Positions 31,598 to 39,620 of a DNA stretch of 64,000 bases are shown piece by piece. The DNA lies in the NCBI GenBank assembly GCA_965217095.1, contig OZ244235.1, positions 1,240,001 to 1,304,000 on the forward strand, in the 5' to 3' direction. A program made the position numbers and the translations under genes. How positions within the stretch are numbered: position 1 is the first letter of the stretch; every line of letters starts with the position of its first letter. This stretch comes from CAYNZV01 sp965217095 (GTDB lineage Bacteria > Latescibacterota > UBA2968 > UBA8231). The notes beneath the pieces were generated by a model. That model was given only the letters and a program-made list of their open reading frames with translations. It was not told the origin of the DNA and did no database searches.

Positions 31598-32485
31598 ATG
31601 AAAACCTACAAAGACATCGTCGGCGACGGCGGATCGAATATTGTTGGGCAGGTCTCAGCGCAGCAAGACCGTGTGAAGTCAAGGTTGGCTACCGTGCGGC
31701 ATATTATTGCCGTTATGAGTGGCAAGGGTGGAGTCGGCAAGAGCTCAGTCGTCGTGAACCTTGCCTCGGCATTCGCGCTTCAGGATTACTCGGTGGGAAT
31801 TTTGGATGCCGACATCAACGGTTCCTCTATAGCAAAGATGACCGGAGTCCGCGGACAGCCGCTAGAAACCGTTGAGACCGGAATGATGCCGACGGCGGCC
31901 GCTCGCAATATCAAGGTCATGTCGATTGATCTTTTCTTACCTGATGACAGCACGCCCGTTATGTGGGATGCCCCCACGCAAAAGGACGCTTATGCCTGGC
32001 GCGGCCTGATCGAGACGGCTGCCATTCGGGAATTCCTGTCCGACACGGAATGGGGCGAATTGGATTTCTTATTCATTGACTTGCCGCCGGGAACCGACAA
32101 ACTGCCGAATATGTTGGACCTACTCCCGCAAATTTCGGGTACCATCATTGTTACGATCCCATCAGAGCTATCCCAATTCGTTGTCGGTAAATCAATTAGA
32201 ATGACAAAGGAATTCCTGCAGACACCGGTGATCGGATTAGTCGAGAATATGTCTGCGTATATATGCAGTAAATGTGGCCATGAGGATAAATTGTTTCCGG
32301 GAAGTGTCGTCGAATTGGCGGAACAGCATGATGTGCCGTATCTCGGTAGGATTCCGTTCGACCCGAGAATGGCTGTTTGTGCGGATGAGGGTTCGCTTTT
32401 TATGGAGAGGCACAGCGACTTGCCGGCTACAAATGCGATCGGACAAATTGCTCAGAGAGTAGGAGAGTTTTTGCAAACGGAGTAA
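31598..32485 (+). CDS. Mrp/NBP35-family P-loop ATPase
   Basis: A 295-residue cytoplasmic ATPase of the group that carries iron-sulfur clusters or, in related proteins, places metal cofactors. Walker A with the deviant lysine is MSGKGGVGKSSVVVNLA near residue 39; the switch regions are LDADINGSS and LFIDLPPGTDKLPN. The CxxC pair typical of cluster-binding members is in MSAYICSKCGHEDKLFPG near residue 218. ATG 31598 has GGTTGGAGA upstream; a GTG at 31577 would overlap less plausibly. One base separates it from the next gene. In this cluster it may load clusters into the radical SAM protein or act in cofactor insertion. Confidence 0.9.
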   Translation: MKTYKDIVGDGGSNIVGQVSAQQDRVKSRLATVRHIIAVMSGKGGVGKSSVVVNLASAFALQDYSVGILDADINGSSIAKMTGVRGQPLETVETGMMPTAAARNIKVMSIDLFLPDDSTPVMWDAPTQKDAYAWRGLIETAAIREFLSDTEWGELDFLFIDLPPGTDKLPNMLDLLPQISGTIIVTIPSELSQFVVGKSIRMTKEFLQTPVIGLVENMSAYICSKCGHEDKLFPGSVVELAEQHDVPYLGRIPFDPRMAVCADEGSLFMERHSDLPATNAIGQIAQRVGEFLQTE

Positions 32486-32486
32486 A

Positions 32487-32996
32487 ATGATGAAATTCCT
32501 CTGCGTCGAATGTGACGAACCCATGAAACTGAAGGACACCAAAGGCCCCGACGACGGCTCCATGACCGTTATCTTTGCTTGCCCAAATTGCGAGCGGCAA
32601 ATCGCCATGCTAACCAACCAAATGGAAACGCAAATGGTGCGGTCGCTCGATGTGAAACTTGGTGGAGGCTCAACTCAGGCAGAGCCCATGGGGACCATTA
32701 GGAGTTCTTTGGCCCAAAAACGCGACGATGTCTCTACATCATCTATTCATTCTCATGAGGAAGCAGACCAAATAGAGTCAGGTTCCAAGTGTCCATTTAC
32801 CGGTGCTGTTGCCGATGCCTTCGGAGCCTCTGGCGAAATCGTGTGGACCCGGGAGGCTGAGGAACGACTTGGCAGAATTCCACCATTTGCCAGATCCATG
32901 GCCAAGGAGGGAATTGAACGACACGCGCGCGAAGTGGGATATAAAGAAATCAATGACGCGGTAATGGACGAAGTGAAGGATCAGTTTGCGATGTGA
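32487..32996 (+). CDS. Zinc-ribbon protein with C-terminal PCP_red domain
   Basis: A 169-residue soluble protein. The N-terminal 35 residues form a zinc ribbon (FLCVECDEP and FACPNCERQ, two CxxC pairs). A low-complexity linker with Ser and Thr follows, then KCPFTG, and residues about 115-162 are a PCP_red domain (IVWTREAEERLGRIPPFARS). It begins one base after the ATPase gene, so the two are translationally coupled. The combination of ribbon and PCP_red domain echoes the second half of the stress protein upstream. Start is ATG 32487 or the next codon, also ATG. Function unknown. Confidence 0.8.
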   Translation: MMKFLCVECDEPMKLKDTKGPDDGSMTVIFACPNCERQIAMLTNQMETQMVRSLDVKLGGGSTQAEPMGTIRSSLAQKRDDVSTSSIHSHEEADQIESGSKCPFTGAVADAFGASGEIVWTREAEERLGRIPPFARSMAKEGIERHAREVGYKEINDAVMDEVKDQFAM

Positions 32997-33029
32997 GTCT
33001 GAAGCGGTCTAACCAACGAAACTGCGCAA

Positions 33030-33575
33030 GTGTCCCTCTCTAGAGCGATACACCTGACCCCGAAGCAGTTTGGCGCTACCAATGCCCTCGTCACCATCAT
33101 TGCGATGGGCTTCCTGATCTGGGTTATCTACTTCCACGAGGGAAATGACAGCGCTTCAAAGGGGGCATCTCTACCCCTAGTCAACGCGATCTTGAACGGT
33201 ACAAGTGCTGCGCTGATCTCAGTGGGGCTGTGGGCAATCAAGCAGCAAAAGCGCACGCTGCACATGCAGCTGATGCTAGCTGCGTTCGCGTCGTCGGCGC
33301 TGTTTCTGGTGAACTATATCTACTACCATTTTTCCCACGGAGATACGCACTTTTCGGGCCATGGAATCATCCGAATCATTTACTTCGCGGTACTCATCAG
33401 CCACATTCTGCTATCTATGGTGACCTTCCCGATGATTCTGACGTCATTGTATCTCGGACTGAGCAACCGTCTCGCAGCCCATCGGCGCCTATCCAAGTGG
33501 ACGTGGCTGGGGTGGATGTATGTCTCGGTCACGGGAATTGTGGTCTATTTCATGCTCCATGTGGTCAGCTGGTGA
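33030..33575 (+). CDS. DUF420 membrane protein, oxidase-assembly type
   Basis: A 181-residue protein with five transmembrane helices, starting at GTG 33030. The family (DUF420, related to CtaM of Gram-positive bacteria, which is needed for aa3 oxidase activity) often stands in front of cytochrome oxidase operons. Typical elements are FGATNALVTIIAMGFLIW, the LPLVNAILNGTSA helix and several His residues in the loop NYIYYHFSHGDTHFSGHG. It is placed between the PCP_red cluster and coxB, linking the two in one apparent operon. A role in maturation of the oxidase is inferred from family and position. Confidence 0.85.
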   Translation: MSLSRAIHLTPKQFGATNALVTIIAMGFLIWVIYFHEGNDSASKGASLPLVNAILNGTSAALISVGLWAIKQQKRTLHMQLMLAAFASSALFLVNYIYYHFSHGDTHFSGHGIIRIIYFAVLISHILLSMVTFPMILTSLYLGLSNRLAAHRRLSKWTWLGWMYVSVTGIVVYFMLHVVSW

Positions 33576-33676
33576 GCCAAAGAGAGTTTGACGAGCTTTG
33601 TCAACGTAGCTGCCAACCCCATCAAAAGAGTGAGCTGCAACTTTAACGTCGAAAAAAGGATAAAAGGAGTTTTTCT

Positions 33677-34390
33677 ATGCTAGACTGGCTGCCCGAAAAC
33701 ATATCGACCTACGGAGCAGAGATCGACTCTCTTTTCTACATACTCTACTACATCACCTTGGTAACCTTCATTCTGGTGGCGGGCGCCATGGTAATATTTA
33801 TGATCAAGTACCGTCACCGCGAGGGACACCGGGCGAAATACGTTCACGGCCACGCTGGTTTAGAGATTACCTGGACTGCTCTCACGGCTGTCACCGTGAT
33901 TGCGTTCGGCTTGATGAGCGCGCCACTGTGGAACAAGATAAAGCGAGATGTACCTCCTTATGATATTCAAGTTCAGGTAAGCGGCAAGCAGTTTAACTGG
34001 GACGTTCTCTATCCCGGGCCGGATGGAGAGTTTGGTACACGGGATGATCTCGAGATGGAGAACATGGTCCACGTTCCGGTCAATAAGGTCGTGCGGGTTG
34101 TTCTTACATCGCAGGATGTTATTCACAGTTTCTTCGTGCCTGTCCTGCGCCTGAAGCAGGATTCTCTGCCGGGTCGTAAGATCGATGCCTGGTTTGAAGC
34201 GACCAAGACGGGGAGATATGAGATACCCTGTGCTGAGTTGTGTGGATTCGGGCACTCGGGGATGCTCGGTTATCTGATTGTGCATTCTGATGAAGAATAT
34301 GAAGCTTGGGTGCAGGAAAATTGGCCGGGGATGGAGTCGGCGATGGAGTCGGAGTCAGAACAGGGATCGAAATCCTTAGAGATCAATTAA
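33677..34390 (+). CDS. coxB: Cytochrome c oxidase subunit II, without cytochrome domain
   Basis: A 237-residue subunit II of the second heme-copper oxidase. Two membrane helices (about 20-42 and 60-80), then a cupredoxin domain with the CuA ligands: His in DVIHSFFVPVLRL and CAELCGFGHSGM near residues 181-192, so it accepts electrons from a cytochrome c or cupredoxin and not from quinol. Unlike the first copy (14489-15424) there is no fused cytochrome. An EF-hand-like calcium loop GPDGEFGTRDDLE lies before the CuA region. The C-terminus is acidic and Ser-rich. AAAGGAG precedes the ATG. Confidence 0.93.
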   Translation: MLDWLPENISTYGAEIDSLFYILYYITLVTFILVAGAMVIFMIKYRHREGHRAKYVHGHAGLEITWTALTAVTVIAFGLMSAPLWNKIKRDVPPYDIQVQVSGKQFNWDVLYPGPDGEFGTRDDLEMENMVHVPVNKVVRVVLTSQDVIHSFFVPVLRLKQDSLPGRKIDAWFEATKTGRYEIPCAELCGFGHSGMLGYLIVHSDEEYEAWVQENWPGMESAMESESEQGSKSLEIN

Positions 34391-34467
34391 TCCTTCACAA
34401 CCTAGGTTAAAAATGAAATTTCTTGTTAACCGGCAACAGAATCCAACTTAAAACAGAGGGGTGAGCC

Positions 34468-36312
34468 GTGGCTGAATCTACAGCTATAACAGACACACAT
34501 GACGCACATGCCCATGAGGACCTCGGGTTCGTGCGGACATACATATTCTCGACCGATCACAAGATGATAGGAAAGCAATTTCTGTTCTTGGGTTTGTTTA
34601 TGATGCTTCTGGGAGGCGGCCTAGCGCTCATGATACGCTGGCAGTTGGGCTATCCCGAACAACCGCTACCCCTGATTGGAGTATCACAGGAGTTCCTGGA
34701 AACGGCTGAACCGCAAACTGCCATGGACAGTGTCTGGGAGCAATGGGATGAGGAAGGTACGGAGAATTGGCTTGTTGAAACCATGCCGTACGGGGTTATG
34801 ACCGCCGCGTTCTACAACATGGTCTTCACCATGCATGCCACGATAATGATCTTCTTTGTAATTATGCCCATACTGGTGGGATGTTTTGGCAATTTCCTCA
34901 TCCCGCTCATGCTTGGCGCTCGGGACATGGCTTTCCCGAAGCTCAACATGCTTTCGTTCTGGGTCGGTGCAGTATCGGGACTTGTAATGTTGGCAGGCTT
35001 CTTCGTCTCCGGCGGACATGCCTCCACCGGGTGGACCGCCTATGCACCGCTGTCCTCCAAGGCTACCTGGACGGGTGTGGATTGGGGACAGAATCTGTGG
35101 TGCATCAGCATCATTATCCTCGCCATTTCGTCCATGATGGGAGCGATAAACTACATCACCACGACCATCAACATGCGTGCACCGGGGATGACGTGGATGC
35201 GCATGCCGCTCATCATCTGGTCGCTTTTCATCGTGGCAATTCTTCTTCTGTTGGCACTACCAGTGTTGACTTCAGCCCTGGCGCTGCTCCTGTTCGACCG
35301 CATGGGAGGGACAAGCTTCTTCTCTCCGGCAGGCGGTGGTGAGCCGCTCCTCTGGCAGCATCTCTTCTGGTTCTTCGGCCATCCGGAGGTGTACGTTCTT
35401 ATCGTCCCGGCGATGGGGATTACGTCAGATGTATTATCCGTTTTTTCTCGCAAGCCAGTTTTCGGTTATGTCGCGATGGTATTTGCCATGCTTGCTCTCG
35501 CTTTCCTCTCATGGGTTGTCTGGGGTCACCATATGTTCATGAGTGGAATGAATCCTGCGCTTGGCATGGCCTTCATGCTGTCTACCATGGTGATCGCGGT
35601 GCCGTCGGCGATCAAAACGTTCAACTGGCTTGGCACTATATGGGGTGGTTCAATCCGCTTCACAACGCCGATGTTAAACGCGCTGGCGTTTGTGGCGATG
35701 TTCGTGATTGGAGGATTAAGCGGTGTTCACATGGCGATTACGCCGGTGGACATGTTTATCCACGACACCTACTACATCGTGGCGCATATCCATTACGTTG
35801 TTTTCGGCGGAAGCATCTTCGGCATGTTTGCCGGTATTTACTTCTGGTTCCCGAAGATGTTCGGTCGCATGATGAATGAGACTCTCGGGAAGATTCACTT
35901 CTGGCTAACTTTCATAACCTTCAACTGTACATTCATCCCGATGCACCTTATCGGAGTGGGTGGTCACATGCGGCGAATCTATAATCCGATGCAGTATGAG
36001 TTCCTGCAGCCGATGCAGCCGATGAATGTCTTTATCACTGTGAGTGCATTCTGTCTTGGTGCTGCACAGCTTGTATTCATTTACAATTTCTGCCGGAGTC
36101 TGTATCGAGGAAAGAAAGCAGAGCGTAATCCATGGTTGGCGAATACCCTCGAGTGGGGTGCTCCGTCGCCACCGCCGCATGGCAATTGGGGCGAGACAAT
36201 TCCATCAGTCTATCGCGGTCCATACGAATACAGTTCTCCAGAAGTCGCAGAGGACTGGCTGCCGCAGGACAAACAGCTCGAACCTGCAACAGCGGGTGCT
36301 AGTGGCGACTAG
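34468..36312 (+). CDS. coxA: Cytochrome c oxidase subunit I, A1-type heme-copper oxidase
   Basis: A 614-residue catalytic subunit with a full set of ligands: FTMHATIMIFFVIMP (heme a His), FGHPEVY near residue 304 (CuB His, Glu of the D channel, cross-linked Tyr), VWGHHMFMSG (two CuB His) and HDTYYIVAHIHYVVFGG (heme ligands). GHPEVY with Glu makes it the A1 class, in contrast to the A2 enzyme at 15449-17161. An insertion of about 40 residues rich in Glu and Trp lies in the first periplasmic loop. Start is GTG 34468 behind GAGGGGTGAG. It is followed after 23 bases by ctaB. Confidence 0.94.
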   Translation: MAESTAITDTHDAHAHEDLGFVRTYIFSTDHKMIGKQFLFLGLFMMLLGGGLALMIRWQLGYPEQPLPLIGVSQEFLETAEPQTAMDSVWEQWDEEGTENWLVETMPYGVMTAAFYNMVFTMHATIMIFFVIMPILVGCFGNFLIPLMLGARDMAFPKLNMLSFWVGAVSGLVMLAGFFVSGGHASTGWTAYAPLSSKATWTGVDWGQNLWCISIIILAISSMMGAINYITTTINMRAPGMTWMRMPLIIWSLFIVAILLLLALPVLTSALALLLFDRMGGTSFFSPAGGGEPLLWQHLFWFFGHPEVYVLIVPAMGITSDVLSVFSRKPVFGYVAMVFAMLALAFLSWVVWGHHMFMSGMNPALGMAFMLSTMVIAVPSAIKTFNWLGTIWGGSIRFTTPMLNALAFVAMFVIGGLSGVHMAITPVDMFIHDTYYIVAHIHYVVFGGSIFGMFAGIYFWFPKMFGRMMNETLGKIHFWLTFITFNCTFIPMHLIGVGGHMRRIYNPMQYEFLQPMQPMNVFITVSAFCLGAAQLVFIYNFCRSLYRGKKAERNPWLANTLEWGAPSPPPHGNWGETIPSVYRGPYEYSSPEVAEDWLPQDKQLEPATAGASGD

Positions 36313-36335
36313 CGGGTCGGAGAGACGGCAATTGC

Positions 36336-37238
36336 ATGACACTTAGGGTTCAAACGATGGATACCGAATTTGCATCTAGCCGCAGACAGGTGGCTGACTT
36401 CCTTGCGCTTACGAAGCCGCGATTGGTACTGATGGTGCTGATTTCCGCGCTTGCCGGCTACTATCTTGGCTCCACGGGAAGATTTGATTGGATTCGTTTG
36501 GTAAATACGCTTATCGGAACGGCACTGGCAGCAGGTGGATCTATCGCGTTGAATCAATATATCGAGCGCGATTTGGATGCAAAGATGAAGCGCACAAGAC
36601 TTCGGCCCTTGCCTGATGGACGGCTTCAGCCCGATGGAGCACTGATTTTTGCCGTAGCGATTTCTCTCGGTGGAGTGATCTATCTATTGTTCGCAGTAAA
36701 TGCACTCAGCAGTCTTTTTGCGGCAATGACTGTGAGTAGCTACATATTTCTCTACACGCCGTTGAAGCGCAAAACTGCATTCTGTACTGTCGTAGGAGCA
36801 ATTCCGGGCGCACTGCCTCCGGTGGGCGGTTGGGTGGCGGCGCAAGGCTCTTTGGGCCTTGGAGCTTGGGTGCTCTTTGCCATCATGTTCTTCTGGCAGA
36901 TACCTCATTCGTTAGCTATTGGGTGACTGTATCGTATCGACTACGAGCGGGCAGGCTTGAAGTTGCTTCCGGTTATTCACCCCGACGGAAGGAGTACAGG
37001 GCACCAAGTTGTGACCAACTGTCTGGCACTTCTTGCTATCGGTTTGATACCGACACTTATGGGTCTTGCGGGTTCGATCTATTTCTTTACCGCTTTCGTG
37101 GTGGGAATCGTGTTCCTGGGGTATGGGGTTCGTTTCGCGATTTTCCGTTCTACGGTAGCCGCACGGCGTCTGTTATTGGCCTCATACTTGTATATACCGC
37201 TCCAGCTTGGAATGATGTCATTCGATAAGCTGCCCTTT
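36336..37238 (+). pseudogene. ctaB: Heme O synthase gene ctaB, broken by a TGA codon and an insertion sequence
   Basis: Protoheme IX farnesyltransferase, the polytopic enzyme that turns heme B into heme O. The prenyl-diphosphate site NQYIERDLDAKMKRT is intact. At 36924-36926 the frame has TGA where the family has a Trp (HSLAIG-stop-LYRIDYERAG); downstream the same frame goes on without another stop through KLLPVIHPDGRSTGHQ to the end of the protein. The last codons (KLPF) run into an IS element at 37239, and the native end AAGCTGCCCTTT-TAG reappears at 38370-38384. Restored length is about 301 residues, normal for the family. TGA is used as an ordinary stop elsewhere here, so this is a nonsense mutation or sequencing error, not recoding. 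Confidence 0.85.
37227..37238. repeat. Left copy of 12-bp target duplication of the IS element
   Basis: AAGCTGCCCTTT, identical to 38370-38381 on the other side of the IS element. It is the end of the ctaB coding sequence (codons for KLPF). Confidence 0.8.
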
Positions 37239-38369
37239 GCGGGTATCCATTTAACCGGAGTTACCATATGTTCAGTGCATGGCGTATCCTCGCGCTGGCA
37301 AGCACTACCCGGGCTCGGTTGGCGAGTTTCAAGCCTGGTTTCGAACCGATGCGGACTGCCTGGACTACCTCGAATGGCTGCGGTGGCCCGACGGCTTCGT
37401 CTGTCCGAGTTGCGGCCACGAAGGCGGTTGGCGCTTGGGCGATGGCCGCTTCATGTGTCCGGCGTGTTCGACACGCAGTTCGGTGACGGCCGGTACGATC
37501 TTCGATCGGACGCGGACACCCTTGACGATATGGTACACCGCCTGCTGGCTGTTCGCCACCGGTAAAGACGGGATCTCGGCGTTGAGCTTGAAGCGAGTAC
37601 TGGAGATCAGCTCCTACCAGACTGCCTGGGCCATGCTGCACCGCCTGCGGTCGGTGTTGGTACGTCCCGGTCGGGATCTGCTGAGCGGGACGGTACAGGT
37701 GGACGAGACCTACATCGGCGGCGCCGAGCCTGGGCTGGCCGGTGGCCGCGCTAGGGGCAAGAAGGTGCTGACCGGTATCGCAGTTGAGGTTCATGAGCCG
37801 AGAGGATTGGGGCGGTGCCGCATGTCGCCACTGGCCGATGCCTCTGCCGAGACCTTGCACGCGTTCGTGATGGATCACGTCGAGCCGGGCTCGACGATCA
37901 TCACCGACGGGTGGCCCGCTTATCAGGGACTGGCTCAGCTCGGCTACGAGCACGATCGGCGCAGCCAGGGCGCGGCCCGCGCTCGGGGCGATGATCCCAA
38001 CAAGCTGTTGCCCGCCGTGCACCGCGTTGTCTCACTGGCCAAGCGGTGGCTGCTGGGAACGCATCAAGGGGCCGCCGACAGTACCCACATGAGCCACTAC
38101 CTCAACGAGTTCGTGTTCCGCTTCAATCGCCGCCGCTCCCGCAGCCGCGGCATGGTGTTTTATCGCGTGCTCGAGCTGGCCGTGGCCCACGAGCCGATGC
38201 GTTTCCAGGATCTCATTGCCAGCCGACGGCCGAGGAAGCTGCCCCCCGAGCCGCCCAAACGGCGAGGGCATCCCACGAGCCTGGAACGCCCAGGGGCAAA
38301 CCGGCCGTGGCGGTCGGCGGCCGAACACTGATGGGGGTCGCGACGCACTCCGGTTAAATGGATACCCCC
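37239..38369. mobile_element. IS1595-family insertion sequence, about 1.13 kb
   Basis: A complete element with one transposase gene. The 21-bp inverted repeat starting GGGTATCCATTTAACCGG (37241-37261) is matched perfectly by its complement at 38347-38367. Two more bases at each end (GC left, CC right) are placed inside the element because the flanking 12-bp duplications AAGCTGCCCTTT then abut it exactly. The intact repeats and duplication suggest recent insertion. It lies in the last codons of ctaB and may affect expression of the downstream oxidase genes. Confidence 0.9.
37279..38331 (+). CDS. IS1595-family (ISXO2-like) transposase
   Basis: A 350-residue DDE-type transposase. An N-terminal zinc ribbon (FVCPSCGHEGGW and FMCPACSTRSS, residues about 40-66) precedes the ISXO2-like catalytic domain, where VDETYIGG (about residue 142), IITDGWPAY and the YLNEFVFRFNRR region supply the acidic triad. 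The C-terminal 40 residues are Pro- and Arg-rich. The gene fills the element between its inverted repeats. Codon use is higher in GC than in the surrounding oxidase genes, in line with foreign origin. The long reverse-strand frame over 37261-38022 is a shadow. Confidence 0.92.
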   Translation: MAYPRAGKHYPGSVGEFQAWFRTDADCLDYLEWLRWPDGFVCPSCGHEGGWRLGDGRFMCPACSTRSSVTAGTIFDRTRTPLTIWYTACWLFATGKDGISALSLKRVLEISSYQTAWAMLHRLRSVLVRPGRDLLSGTVQVDETYIGGAEPGLAGGRARGKKVLTGIAVEVHEPRGLGRCRMSPLADASAETLHAFVMDHVEPGSTIITDGWPAYQGLAQLGYEHDRRSQGAARARGDDPNKLLPAVHRVVSLAKRWLLGTHQGAADSTHMSHYLNEFVFRFNRRRSRSRGMVFYRVLELAVAHEPMRFQDLIASRRPRKLPPEPPKRRGHPTSLERPGANRPWRSAAEH

Positions 38370-38475
38370 AAGCTGCCCTTTTAGCAGACAGCACCGCCTT
38401 CCGGCGCTTCGCTTCGGGATGGTTGAGGGAGAGAAACTAGCTGCATGAATCGCCGCGGTGTTGCAGGAGAAGAAA

Positions 38476-38586
38476 GTGGGGAATCAGGATATAGAGCAAC
38501 GAAACCAACGTGTAAGATTGATCCTGCTAGCAGTAGTGATTTTTCTCATTGTATTCACGGTAATCACCGTAATTGTTCGGAATTAA
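38476..38586 (+). CDS. Small single-span membrane protein in the oxidase operon
   Basis: A 36-residue frame from GTG 38476 (possible starts also at TTG 38461 and GTG 38458): a charged N-terminus (GNQDIEQRNQRVR) followed by one hydrophobic helix (LILLAVVIFLIVFTVITVIV) and a short RN end. GGAGAAGAAA lies just before the GTG. Size and topology resemble tiny accessory subunits found in many oxidase operons. It lies between the IS element and coxC on the same strand. Real but uncharacterised, if translated. Confidence 0.5.
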   Translation: MGNQDIEQRNQRVRLILLAVVIFLIVFTVITVIVRN

Positions 38587-38622
38587 AGTTGGAATTAGCC
38601 ATATAGATGTAGAAGAGTAAAG

Positions 38623-39321
38623 ATGTCAACAGGAACCTTAGATATTGACCATAGCGTAAGGGAACCTACCGGAGCCAGGGATATTGGAGATGGGTTGCCA
38701 CCCATATTCCCTCCAGATCCCGGCGATAACAACCGTGGCGATGACAATAATCGTGATGGTGAAGATGAGCAACCCGTAGGGAATGTCTACATCGGCATGC
38801 TGTTGTTCGTAGGGGCAGAAGTGATGTTTTTTGCCGGGCTGATCGGTGCCTTTATCGTATTCCGTTTCGGAAGCTCGATGTGGCCGCCACCCCTTCAGCC
38901 TCGTCTACCTGTTGAAGTAACCGGCGTCAACACCGCTATCTTACTTCTCAGCGCCTGCACCATGTATCTAGCTTGGAGGGCGGCGGTCGGTGGAAATAGG
39001 AGCAGGCTCCTACAAGGATTGAGCATAACAGCGATTCTTGGAATGATTTTTCTTGCCGTGCAGGGGTACGAGTGGATTAGGCTTCTGGGATTTGGTCTCA
39101 CCCTGTCATCAAGTGTTTACGGAGCCACTTTTTATACATTGATTGGCTGCCATGGTCTTCATGTGTTTGGCGCATTGTGCTGGTTGGTTGTGGTTCTAAC
39201 AATGGCGAGAAACAATCGGTTCTCAGCAAAGAAGCATGTTGCCTTGGACCTCTGCGGAATCTACTGGGGCTTTGTAACAGTTCTCTGGCCCGTTCTTTAT
39301 GCGCTTGTTTATCTGAATTGA
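38623..39321 (+). CDS. coxC: Cytochrome c oxidase subunit III, first copy of the second oxidase operon
   Basis: A 232-residue subunit III-like protein. The first 50 residues are hydrophilic, rich in Asp, Asn and Pro (PPDPGDNNRGDDNNRDGEDE), an unusual extension. Then come five membrane helices, starting with YIGMLLFVGAEVMFFAGLIGAF and ending IYWGFVTVLWPVLYALVYL, with the conserved CHGLHVFGALCW segment. The operon has a second subunit III gene at 39617-40234, so two related proteins are made. Start ATG 38623. Confidence 0.88.
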   Translation: MSTGTLDIDHSVREPTGARDIGDGLPPIFPPDPGDNNRGDDNNRDGEDEQPVGNVYIGMLLFVGAEVMFFAGLIGAFIVFRFGSSMWPPPLQPRLPVEVTGVNTAILLLSACTMYLAWRAAVGGNRSRLLQGLSITAILGMIFLAVQGYEWIRLLGFGLTLSSSVYGATFYTLIGCHGLHVFGALCWLVVVLTMARNNRFSAKKHVALDLCGIYWGFVTVLWPVLYALVYLN

Positions 39322-39338
39322 GGCAGAAACGAAGGCTA

Positions 39339-39620
39339 ATGCCAAATAGATATTTGACAATTTTTGTTGGGATCACACTCATGGTCCTGCTAATCCCCGT
39401 TACTGTGCAGGCGTGTCCGCTGTGTGTTGAGGCCTTGAAGGGCTCGGACGTGGGTCGGGGGTTCAATACAAGCATTCTATTTCTTCTATTGATGCCCTTT
39501 GCCCTTGTTGGCTCGATCGGTGGTGGATTGTTCTTCTACCTACGCCGGCATTCACCTTCACGCCAGAAACAACATACCTATGTAACAGCTAACTCCAACG
39601 TGGAAGGAGAGCAACGTTGA
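39339..39620 (+). CDS. Small exported or membrane protein with CPLC motif
   Basis: A 93-residue protein of unknown function. It has an N-terminal hydrophobic segment (about 6-23) ending at VQACPLCVEAL, where two cysteines (CPLC) face the periplasm just after the helix, and a second helix (about 45-68) followed by a basic tail. The arrangement suggests a small membrane protein with a metal- or thiol-active site at the outer face. It lies 17 bases after coxC and overlaps the next gene, so it belongs to the operon. A copper-related or disulfide role is only a guess. Confidence 0.65.
   Translation: MPNRYLTIFVGITLMVLLIPVTVQACPLCVEALKGSDVGRGFNTSILFLLLMPFALVGSIGGGLFFYLRRHSPSRQKQHTYVTANSNVEGEQR

Noticed and set aside
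36924..36926. TGA decoded as Trp or selenocysteine in ctaB
   Set aside because: Many genes in the window end with TGA and stop there, the family has Trp and not Cys at this position, and no SECIS-like hairpin is apparent just after the codon.
37261..38022. Reverse-strand open frame of 253 codons in the IS element
   Set aside because: It is the complement of a well-recognised transposase with a zinc ribbon and DDE motifs; its own translation has no family features.
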